A program made the translations under genes and the position numbers. 47,129 bases of DNA from Gammaproteobacteria bacterium (lineage in GTDB: Bacteria; Pseudomonadota; Gammaproteobacteria; UBA4575): contig JABDMD010000152.1 in NCBI GenBank assembly GCA_013001685.1, positions 1 to 47,129 of the forward strand, in the 5' to 3' direction. Under the pieces are notes generated by a model. That model worked only from the letters and a program-made list of their open reading frames with translations, had not been told where the DNA came from and did no database searches. Shown piece by piece: positions 26,909-34,146 of the stretch (position 1 is the first letter of the stretch; the number at the start of each line of letters is the position of its first letter).

Positions 26909-29023
26909 GTGGATAGTGCTTTAGGTGCATTTAAAGAATTTTCTAAAAATGGTTTAGGTACACCATTACTGCTTGTCATGATGTTTGGCATGATGATAGT
27001 GCCGTTGCCGCCATTTGCATTAGATTTGGCATTTACATTTAATATAGCGCTAGCATTAATTATTATCTTGGTAAGTATTTATACCTTACGACCGCTAGAT
27101 TTTGCAGTTTTTCCTACTGTTTTGCTAGTAGCAACAATGTTGCGTTTAGCTCTTAACGTTGCATCTACTCGTGTTGTACTCATCAATGGCCATACTGGAA
27201 CAGGTGCTGCAGGTAATGTAATTGAATCATTCGGCAATTTTGTTGTAGGGGGCAACTATGCTGTTGGCTTTGTTGTGTTTGCCATCCTTGTGATTATTAA
27301 CTTTGTAGTGGTCACTAAAGGTGCTGGACGTGTATCAGAAGTAAGTGCACGATTTACCTTAGATGCTATGCCAGGCAAACAAATGGCAATTGACGCAGAT
27401 TTAAATTCAGGTTTAATTTCTCCAGAGCAAGCATTGCAAAGAAGAGAGGACATCTCTAAAGAAGCGGATTTTTACGGTTCTATGGATGGTGCCAGTAAAT
27501 TTGTTCGTGGTGATGCTATAGCAGGCATATTAATAATTTTCATCAATATAATCGGTGGTTTAGCGATTGGTATGGGGCAACACAATTTAAGTTTTGCTGT
27601 TGCAACTCAAAATTATCTACTGTTATCAATAGGTGATGGATTGGTTGCGCAAATCCCATCATTACTACTATCAACTGCAACCGCAATCATTGTTACTCGT
27701 GTATCTGCTTCACAGAATATGGGCGACACTGTATTAAATCAAGTATTTAGAGATAAGCGAGTTTGGATGATAACCGCTGCAATTATTGGCGGAATGGGTT
27801 TAATACCGGGCATGCCAAATTTTGTATTTTTATCTATTGCAGCAATCTGTGTTGTCTTTTCACGTATTACTTCACATGCAACAGAGAATGAAGATGTAGT
27901 TGAAACTGAAGTTGATGAAGAAAATGAACCTGCAGCTGAAGATGTCGAGCTCGGTTGGGGTGATATGCAAAATGTTGATGTGATTCGCTTAGAAGTAGGT
28001 TATCGGCTTATTTCTTTAGTCGATAAACAGCAACAAGGAGAACTTATTGGTCGTATCAAAGGCGTACGCAAAAAAGTTTCACAAGATCTAGGCTTCTTAC
28101 TTCAGCCTGTGCATATTCGCGATAACTTAGACTTGCCGGCAAATAATTACCGCATTGTCATACAAGGTGTAATCGAAGGTGAAGGCGAAGTGTATACAGA
28201 TCGAGAGTTAGCGATTAATCCTGGAAATGTAAGCGGTAAGATTGATGGCATAGTTACTAAAGATCCAGCATTCGAAATGGAAGCCATCTGGATAGAACCA
28301 AGCCAACGTGATCAAGCGCAAACCTTGGGTTATACCGTTGTAGATCCTAGTACTGTCGTAGCAACGCATCTAAGCAAGATATTGCGTGAATGTGGACATT
28401 ACTTCTTGGGTTACGAAGAAACAAAGCAACTATTAGATAAGTTAGCTGATCGATCACCTCAGTTAGTTGAAGATTTAGTGCCTAAAGCTTTACCAATGAG
28501 TGCAGTAGTTAAGGTTATGCAAAACTTGCTGCAAGAAGGTGTTCCGATAAGAGATATACGGACTATCGTTGAAACTTTGGCGGAAGCGGCAAACACTAGC
28601 CAAAATACTGACGCATTAACAGCCATCGCACGCGTTGCCTTGCGAAGGGCAATTGTCCAGGAAATCAATGGGATGCGTAAAGATTTGTCCGTATTCACAC
28701 TTTCTCCAAAGTTGGAACAGTTATTGCAGAAAACTATACATGAAGGACCCGAAACTTATTTTGCTTTAGAGCCAACATTAGCTGAAAAAATGCAAGATTC
28801 AGTACGAGATTTAGCACAACAGCAAGAGGCGGTAGGTTTGCCACCAGTACTTCTAGTTACAAGTGGCTTACGCGTTATGTTGTCTAAATTATTTAGAACA
28901 AGTGTTAAAAATCTGCATATTTTATCATTTGATGAAATACCAGAAAGTAAGCGGATCAATATTATGGCAAGTGTAGGTGAGCAGCATGATGCTGTTCCTC
29001 AGTTACCTACAACAGCCACATAA
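26909..29023 (+). CDS. flhA: FlhA, export-gate and substrate-docking protein
   Basis: FlhA (704 residues) has about eight N-terminal membrane helices and a large cytoplasmic docking domain for chaperone-substrate complexes. The FHIPEP-family signature lies around residue 145 (RVSEVSARFTLDAMPGKQMAIDADLNSGLISPEQA). An acidic linker (EDVVETEVDEENEPAAEDVE) separates membrane and cytoplasmic parts. The GTG start is supported by AAAGGA eight bases upstream; the nearby ATG at 26902 runs straight into a stop. A perfect AT-rich inverted repeat begins at its stop codon. Confidence 0.97.
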   Translation: MDSALGAFKEFSKNGLGTPLLLVMMFGMMIVPLPPFALDLAFTFNIALALIIILVSIYTLRPLDFAVFPTVLLVATMLRLALNVASTRVVLINGHTGTGAAGNVIESFGNFVVGGNYAVGFVVFAILVIINFVVVTKGAGRVSEVSARFTLDAMPGKQMAIDADLNSGLISPEQALQRREDISKEADFYGSMDGASKFVRGDAIAGILIIFINIIGGLAIGMGQHNLSFAVATQNYLLLSIGDGLVAQIPSLLLSTATAIIVTRVSASQNMGDTVLNQVFRDKRVWMITAAIIGGMGLIPGMPNFVFLSIAAICVVFSRITSHATENEDVVETEVDEENEPAAEDVELGWGDMQNVDVIRLEVGYRLISLVDKQQQGELIGRIKGVRKKVSQDLGFLLQPVHIRDNLDLPANNYRIVIQGVIEGEGEVYTDRELAINPGNVSGKIDGIVTKDPAFEMEAIWIEPSQRDQAQTLGYTVVDPSTVVATHLSKILRECGHYFLGYEETKQLLDKLADRSPQLVEDLVPKALPMSAVVKVMQNLLQEGVPIRDIRTIVETLAEAANTSQNTDALTAIARVALRRAIVQEINGMRKDLSVFTLSPKLEQLLQKTIHEGPETYFALEPTLAEKMQDSVRDLAQQQEAVGLPPVLLVTSGLRVMLSKLFRTSVKNLHILSFDEIPESKRINIMASVGEQHDAVPQLPTTAT

Positions 29024-29050
29024 CTAATTAACCAAATGTATTAATTAGTT
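29022..29050 (+). repeat. Perfect AT-rich inverted repeat between flhA and flhF
   Basis: AACTAATTAA (29022-29031) and TTAATTAGTT (29041-29050) pair over ten bases with a nine-base loop. No T-run follows. It could be a processing or stability hairpin separating flhA from flhF-flhG-fliA, or a binding site. Confidence 0.6.
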
Positions 29051-29071
29051 AAATTAGAAAGGTATGAATAT

Positions 29072-30268
29072 ATGGATATGAAAAGATTTCATGAGAAAAA
29101 TATGCACACCGCTTTGCAGAAGATACGTGAAGAGCTTGGTGATAATGCAGTAATAATCTCCTCAAGTCAGAATTCGAGTGGAGTTGAAGTAGTAGCAGCG
29201 ACTGATTATGAAGCTGTGGAGAATAGCGATGTTATTCCTAACATAGAGTTTTATGAAAAGTCATCTATAGCAAACATGCAAGTAGCGAGTAAATCGTTAG
29301 CAGATAGGCATAATATAGATATAGAGCCTGTAGTACATGAAATTGATACATCTGCTATACAAAAAGAAATTAGTCAATTACGTGCAATCATAGAATCACA
29401 AACAGAATTAATAAGTTGGAACAAGCTAATTGATCAAAATACTGTAGCAAGACGTTTGTTGCAAAAATTATCTATAAGTGGATTCGGTTTCAACTTAAGT
29501 AAGCTACTACTAGGAACAGTAAAAAGTGTGAATGATTTCGATAGTGCATGGAGTCAAATAGAAGTCAGATTAAAAGACAAACTCTCAATGACACAAGAAT
29601 GTGTAATTGAATCTGGCGGGATAGTCGCACTAGTTGGTCCTACTGGTGTTGGAAAAACTACTACTATTGCAAAAATCGCTGCCCAAAATGCGATGCAACA
29701 CGGTAATAGTGATATAGCTATCATCAGCACAGACCATTTCCGCATTGGTGCGCATGATCAAATTAGCATATATGGAAGCATACTTAATGTGCCAGTTGTT
29801 ACAGCTAATGATGAATCAGAACTACACAAAGCACTCAAAATTGTAAAAAGTAAAAAACTTGTTTTGATTGATACAGCTGGTTTAAGCCAACGTGATGCTC
29901 GTGTTCAAGAGGTTATGCAAGCATTAAGTAAATTGTCAAAAGACTTAATAACTTATCTTGTGATTTCTGCTAATTCACAATTATGCGTGCAAAAAGAAAT
30001 CATTAATAACTTTAGGTCAGATAACATCAATGGTGTTGTAGTGAGTAAAACAGATGAAGCTTCACAGATTGGGGGAGTTTTAACTGCGTTGATTGAGCAA
30101 AGCTTACCGCTGGCATATGAAACCACAGGTCAAAGAGTTCCAGAAGATATTGTTCGTCCAAATCAGGATGAAATACTAAATAAGGCTTTGGATTATGGAG
30201 AGAGGTTTGGAAGTATGGAATCTCTTCACTCTACCGAATTATATAGTGAGCTAGTAGAAAATGTTTGA
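29072..30268 (+). CDS. flhF: FlhF, SRP-type GTPase for polar flagellum placement
   Basis: FlhF (398 residues) marks the cell pole for flagellar assembly. The N-terminal B domain starts MDMKRFHEKNMHTALQKIREELGDNAVIISS, typical of the family. The NG domain has the P-loop GPTGVGKTTTIAKIAA (from about residue 189), DHFRIGAHDQ, and the DTAGLSQRD switch. The guanine-specificity motif reads SKTDEA. It is followed by its partner flhG, overlapping by eight bases, which is the polar-flagellum arrangement. Confidence 0.96.
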   Translation: MDMKRFHEKNMHTALQKIREELGDNAVIISSSQNSSGVEVVAATDYEAVENSDVIPNIEFYEKSSIANMQVASKSLADRHNIDIEPVVHEIDTSAIQKEISQLRAIIESQTELISWNKLIDQNTVARRLLQKLSISGFGFNLSKLLLGTVKSVNDFDSAWSQIEVRLKDKLSMTQECVIESGGIVALVGPTGVGKTTTIAKIAAQNAMQHGNSDIAIISTDHFRIGAHDQISIYGSILNVPVVTANDESELHKALKIVKSKKLVLIDTAGLSQRDARVQEVMQALSKLSKDLITYLVISANSQLCVQKEIINNFRSDNINGVVVSKTDEASQIGGVLTALIEQSLPLAYETTGQRVPEDIVRPNQDEILNKALDYGERFGSMESLHSTELYSELVENV

Positions 30269-31136
30269 ACAGAATAATTGTAGTATTACTCCTATAGATC
30301 AAGCCTCTTCATTGAGGAATATGAATACTATTGATGAGATTAATGTTATCGCAGTAACAGGTGGTAAAGGAGGAGTGGGCAAAACGAATATTGCGATTAA
30401 TTTGTCAATTGCGTTGGCTGACCTGCAAAGAAAAGTCATGTTATTGGATGCAGATTTTGGATTGTCCAATGTTGACGTAATGCTAGGTTTGCGTACAAGA
30501 AAAAACTTATATCATGTCTTGAAAAATGAATGTGGTATCGAAGATATCATTATTCCTGGGCCACATGGCATACAAATTATTCCTGCTTCATCAGGTATTA
30601 GAGAAATGGCTAATCTTAATGCTCATGAGCATATGGGGATTATTGATTCAATTAGTCATTTCAATCCTACACTAGACTATTTCATCATTGATACTGCGGC
30701 AGGTATTAGCGATAGCGTTTCAATGTTTACACATTTAGCAAACAGTATATTAGTTGTTGTTTGTGATGAACCCGCTTCATTAGCAGATGCCTATGCTCTT
30801 ATAAAAGTCTTAAGTAAGAAAGGCGTTAAGAAAAAATTTCAGATTATTACCAACATGGTTGAATCAAGTGCACATGGCGAGCGTTTATTTTCTCAACTAG
30901 AGAAAGTTTCAAATCACTTTTTAGAAGCATCTTTAGAGTATTGTGGTTACATACCAAATGATAAATACATAAAGAAAGCCATAAAAAAACAAAAATCAGT
31001 TATAGATGCATATCCTAGTAGCCGTTCATCATTAGGTTTTGCGCGTCTTGCGAGAGAAATAAATAACAAGCCTATACCAACAATTATAAGTGGATCTGTT
31101 GAATTATTTTTAGAGCGACAATTATCAAACCAATAA
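30261..31136 (+). CDS. flhG: FlhG/FleN, MinD-like ATPase controlling flagellar number
   Basis: This is a MinD/ParA-family ATPase (291 residues). The deviant Walker A GGKGGVGKT is at about 34-42, with switch motifs LLDADFGLSNVDVMLG and FIIDTAAGISDSV. An N-terminal DQA-x-x-LR motif (D13-R19, in PIDQASSLRN) matches the FlhF-activating peptide known in FlhG. FlhG stimulates FlhF GTPase and, in Pseudomonas and Vibrio, restrains FleQ/FlrA so that only one flagellum is made. With the shortened FleQ in this genome, that link deserves a check. Confidence 0.95.
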   Translation: MFEQNNCSITPIDQASSLRNMNTIDEINVIAVTGGKGGVGKTNIAINLSIALADLQRKVMLLDADFGLSNVDVMLGLRTRKNLYHVLKNECGIEDIIIPGPHGIQIIPASSGIREMANLNAHEHMGIIDSISHFNPTLDYFIIDTAAGISDSVSMFTHLANSILVVVCDEPASLADAYALIKVLSKKGVKKKFQIITNMVESSAHGERLFSQLEKVSNHFLEASLEYCGYIPNDKYIKKAIKKQKSVIDAYPSSRSSLGFARLAREINNKPIPTIISGSVELFLERQLSNQ

Positions 31137-31152
31137 AAATTAAAATAACATT

Positions 31153-31890
31153 ATGAATGAAGCAGCAACAGCAAGTTACACAGCAGTACAAAATCTAGAT
31201 TTTGAAGGTGTGGTAACACAGCATGCGTCTCTAGTTAAAAGAATTGCCTATCATTTGAAAGGCAGGTTGCCAGATACAGTATTAGTAGATGATTTGATTC
31301 AATCCGGTATGGTTGGATTATTAGAGGCTGCTAAAAATTTCAACCCAACCCAAGGCGCTAGTTTTGAAACTTATGCGGGGATCCGTATTCGTGGAGCAAT
31401 GCTAGATGAAATTAGACGTGGTGATTGGACTCCAAGATCTGTACATCGTAAATCTAGAGATATGATGGAAGCGATCAGGAAGGTTGAGAATAGAACATTA
31501 TCAAGTGCAACCGATACCGAAATCGCTCAGGAAATGGGTATTGAATTAAATGAATATAATAAAATCTTACGTGATTCATCGGTAGCTCAAGTTTTTAGTA
31601 TTGATGAAAGTGAAGAATCTACCGATTACAAAATTGAAATGAGCGCAGACTCTGATCCTGATAAAGAATATGTTGATGAGAAGTTTCATTCAGAGCTGAC
31701 AGAGTCGATTAGTCAATTACCAGAGCGTGAACGTTTAGTAATGTCTCTTTATTATGAAGAAGAAATGAATTTGCGTGAGATTGGCAGCTTGCTAGAGGTA
31801 AGCGAATCTCGTGTCTGTCAAATTCATGGTAAAGCATTAGTGTTGCTTCGCGCAAAATTGAGCGAATGGTTAGAGAAAAAGAGTCAATAG
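31153..31890 (+). CDS. fliA: Sigma factor FliA (sigma-28)
   Basis: FliA (245 residues) is the class IV flagellar sigma factor. Region 2 (LVKRIAYHLKGRLPDTVLVDDLIQSGMVGLLEAAKNFNPTQGASFETYAGIRIRGAMLDEIRRGDWTPRSV), region 3 and region 4 (LPERERLVMSLYYEEEMNLREIGSLLEVSESRVCQIHGKAL) are all intact. Exact FliA-type promoters are present before fliC (5917) and before the K+ channel gene (32944). FlgM, its anti-sigma factor, is not in the window. It follows flhG by 16 bases at the end of the fliL operon. Confidence 0.97.
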   Translation: MNEAATASYTAVQNLDFEGVVTQHASLVKRIAYHLKGRLPDTVLVDDLIQSGMVGLLEAAKNFNPTQGASFETYAGIRIRGAMLDEIRRGDWTPRSVHRKSRDMMEAIRKVENRTLSSATDTEIAQEMGIELNEYNKILRDSSVAQVFSIDESEESTDYKIEMSADSDPDKEYVDEKFHSELTESISQLPERERLVMSLYYEEEMNLREIGSLLEVSESRVCQIHGKALVLLRAKLSEWLEKKSQ

Positions 31891-31957
31891 TAAAAAGGAC
31901 TAATCAATTTCATATAAAGGACTATTAGGAAAATATTAATGATCTAAGTGTTTTGAA

Positions 31958-32128
31958 ATGGTTGATAGCAATAAAATTAGTTCTCTAAAAAGAACTTGGC
32001 CGACACAGCCAATCAAAAAAGATCGCCCTGATCAAAATAGTCAGCATAGAAATAAGAAATATGATAAACCTAAATCAAATGAAGAACCTAAAGATCCAGG
32101 CGATACGATAATTGATGAATATGTATGA
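31958..32128 (+). CDS. Small hydrophilic protein, 56 residues, upstream of the DUF2802 gene
   Basis: The product starts MVDSNKISSLKRTWPTQPIK and ends DPGDTIIDEYV. It is Lys/Pro/Asp/Asn-rich with no hydrophobic segment. Two points support it: its stop overlaps the ATG of the next gene as ATGA, and small basic proteins ending in a similar GDTHIDEY-like tail are, as I recall, encoded next to DUF2802 genes at the end of Pseudomonas-type flagellar/chemotaxis operons. The ribosome site is poor. The function is unknown. I would not expect it to be found by annotation pipelines with a 60-codon cutoff. Confidence 0.65.
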   Translation: MVDSNKISSLKRTWPTQPIKKDRPDQNSQHRNKKYDKPKSNEEPKDPGDTIIDEYV

Positions 32129-32607
32129 TTAATATTGAGGATGTTATGGAAATATATAGCTTAAATTATATTTATATTAAGAATTTTTTAAATGATGCAG
32201 TATCGTATTTTAATTCTAATATTGAGCAATCTGCTTTGGTGTTTGCTATAGCAATTATGTTAATTTCAATATTAATTTTAAATAGAAAAATACTAAAATT
32301 AGAAAAAACACAATTTAATGAAATTGATGATATTACCAGCTTTAATCGTCTAATTGATGAAGAATTAGGCACTTTGAAAAAAGAGCAAAATGAGCTCAAT
32401 AAAGTTATTAAAAGTTCAGAACATAAATTACAATCTGATCGTAAACCTGATAATGAAGGTAAACTTTTTAATAATGCTCCATACACTCAAGCGGTGCAGT
32501 TAGCGCGACGTGGTTACGCGAGAGAAGACATTATATCTTTATGTTCAATTACAGAATCAGAGGCCGAACTTATTCTTGCGCTGCACTCAAATTCTAAGGC
32601 AGCATAA
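32125..32607 (+). CDS. DUF2802 membrane-anchored protein
   Basis: The 160-residue product has one membrane helix (about 34-50, SALVFAIAIMLISILILNR) followed by a coiled coil (LIDEELGTLKKEQNELNKVIKSSEHKL). The C-terminal DUF2802-like motif is PYTQAVQLARRGYAREDIISLCSITESEAELILALH. In Pseudomonas and relatives such a gene closes the fliA-cheYZAB-motCD-parA-cheW operon. Here it comes after fliA with only the 56-residue ORF between. Function is unknown. It begins at the ATGA overlap; an internal ATG at 32146 is an alternative start. Confidence 0.8.
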   Translation: MINIEDVMEIYSLNYIYIKNFLNDAVSYFNSNIEQSALVFAIAIMLISILILNRKILKLEKTQFNEIDDITSFNRLIDEELGTLKKEQNELNKVIKSSEHKLQSDRKPDNEGKLFNNAPYTQAVQLARRGYAREDIISLCSITESEAELILALHSNSKAA

Positions 32608-32710
32608 TTTTCTAAAACTTAGCATCCAGTACATTCAGTTAGTTAGAAGTAAATAACTAAAGAATTCTGATAATTAGTCGATATGTCTTCCTGTATAGGG
32701 ACGTATCGAT

Positions 32711-32908
32711 ATGTATCATAAATGCACATGGTGTAAGTCGAGAATTACATTTCGACCGATTTATTACACACAAGGATTTTTGCAGTTGAAACCAGGTTTT
32801 GGTGTCTACTGTAATGCTGCTTGTTCCTTATCAGCACATAGAGCTAATTCTGAGCTCAATATATCCATTCAAAATGACTCTCTAGACCCGAGAACATCGA
32901 ATAACTAA
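32711..32908 (+). CDS. Small Cys-rich putative zinc-binding protein
   Basis: The 65-residue product has four cysteines in its first 40 residues arranged CTWC ... YCNAAC (C-x2-C and C-x3-C), consistent with one zinc site. The C-terminal 25 residues are polar. AGGGA is nine bases before the ATG, which supports translation. I do not recognise the family. It lies between the DUF2802 gene and the sigma-28 promoter of the K+ channel, and may belong to the tail of the fliA transcript. Confidence 0.55.
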   Translation: MYHKCTWCKSRITFRPIYYTQGFLQLKPGFGVYCNAACSLSAHRANSELNISIQNDSLDPRTSNN

Positions 32909-32943
32909 AAAATACTTCATTTATATCAATAGGTTATATTCCT

Positions 32944-32970
32944 TAAAGTAGTTATTCAAAAGGCCGATAA
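32944..32970 (+). promoter_or_regulatory. Sigma-28 (FliA) promoter upstream of the K+ channel gene
   Basis: TAAAGTAG (32944-32951), an 11-base spacer and GCCGATAA (32963-32970) have the same spacing as the fliC promoter and an identical -10. The next coding start on this strand is the ion-channel gene at 33097, about 120 bases later. Confidence 0.88.
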
Positions 32971-33096
32971 ATTAATAGTGTTTCAGGTTTTGGGTAGAAT
33001 GTGTACCTGCCGTAGATTTGTAACTAATTAAATACACTAATTTTATAAGCTGTTTGCATGGGCTGAGAAATAAAATCATGCGCAAATAATTATGCA

Positions 33097-34131
33097 ATGG
33101 AGCATGCATTGGCAAAAGTTTCATCAAGACAGCGCACTCATGAGCTATTAGAAATTGCTTCTGCAGGAGACAAGGTAAGCCGAGTAGTTGATGTTGGTTT
33201 AATTGTTCTTATATTGCTGAGTGTGATCTCCATCGTATTAGAGTCAGTACAAGTTATAAATGATTCATATCATGTATATTTCTATTGGTTTGAAGTTATT
33301 TCTGTTTCCATTTTTACAGTCGAATATATTCTAAGAATATGGTCGTGCGTAGAAAGTTCAAAAAATATAAAAAGCACATGCAGTAATTATATAATTAGAG
33401 TTCGTTATAGCTTTTCATTCTCAGCAGTAATTGATTTGCTTGCAATATTGCCATTCTACTTAATGATGTTTGGTTTATTTGGTAATGCAGATATGAGATT
33501 TTTGCGATCCTTTAGATTGCTACGAATATTTAAACTAACAAGGTATTCAGCTGCATTTGATGTATTAAATATTGTTTTTAAAGAAAATATTCGTGCATTT
33601 GGTGCAGCATTTTTTGTTTTATTAGTGGTAATGCTTTTAGCTGCTTCAGGAATGTACTACTTTGAACACGAGGCTCAGCCTAAACATTTTTCCAGCATTT
33701 TTGCATCAATGTGGTGGGCATCTACGACACTTACAACAGTAGGGTATGGAGATGTCACGCCAATTACAGGTGCTGGTAAAGTATTTGGTGTGCTTATTAC
33801 TGTGGTTGGTGTGGGTATGGTTGCATTACCCACTGCAATTTTAGCTTCAGCATTCTCTGAGCAACTTCGTTTAAGAGCAAACAAATATGAAAACCTTGCT
33901 GACAGAGCATATGAAGATGGGATTTTAACACTAGATGAAAAAGAAGAATTAGAATCATTGCGTGAAGAATTAGGATTAGCAAAAGGAGTTGCAGAGCAAA
34001 TATTAGCTAATGAAGAAGAAAAAATAATGTTAGCTAAAGATAATCAAGATGATAATAAGTGCCCGCATTGTGGGAATGACTTAATTGCCACTAATCAAGC
34101 TAATCCAATTGCATTAATTAAAGCAATTTAA
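33097..34131 (+). CDS. Voltage-sensor (Kv-type) potassium channel
   Basis: This is a six-helix K+ channel of 344 residues in the inner membrane. S1-S3 lie at about 33-125. The S4 voltage sensor carries arginine or lysine at every third position (R134, R137, R140, R143, K146, R149). S5, a pore helix and the selectivity filter TTVGYGD (213-219) follow, then S6. The cytoplasmic tail is a charged coiled coil (about 262-310) ending with a CPHCGNDL half zinc-ribbon. An exact FliA promoter is 120 bases upstream and a c-di-GMP enzyme gene follows after 15 bases. The start is not certain: the ribosome site for ATG 33097 is weak, and TTG 33109 would follow a GGAG. Confidence 0.9.
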   Translation: MEHALAKVSSRQRTHELLEIASAGDKVSRVVDVGLIVLILLSVISIVLESVQVINDSYHVYFYWFEVISVSIFTVEYILRIWSCVESSKNIKSTCSNYIIRVRYSFSFSAVIDLLAILPFYLMMFGLFGNADMRFLRSFRLLRIFKLTRYSAAFDVLNIVFKENIRAFGAAFFVLLVVMLLAASGMYYFEHEAQPKHFSSIFASMWWASTTLTTVGYGDVTPITGAGKVFGVLITVVGVGMVALPTAILASAFSEQLRLRANKYENLADRAYEDGILTLDEKEELESLREELGLAKGVAEQILANEEEKIMLAKDNQDDNKCPHCGNDLIATNQANPIALIKAI

Positions 34132-34146
34132 GAACAATCATAAAAT

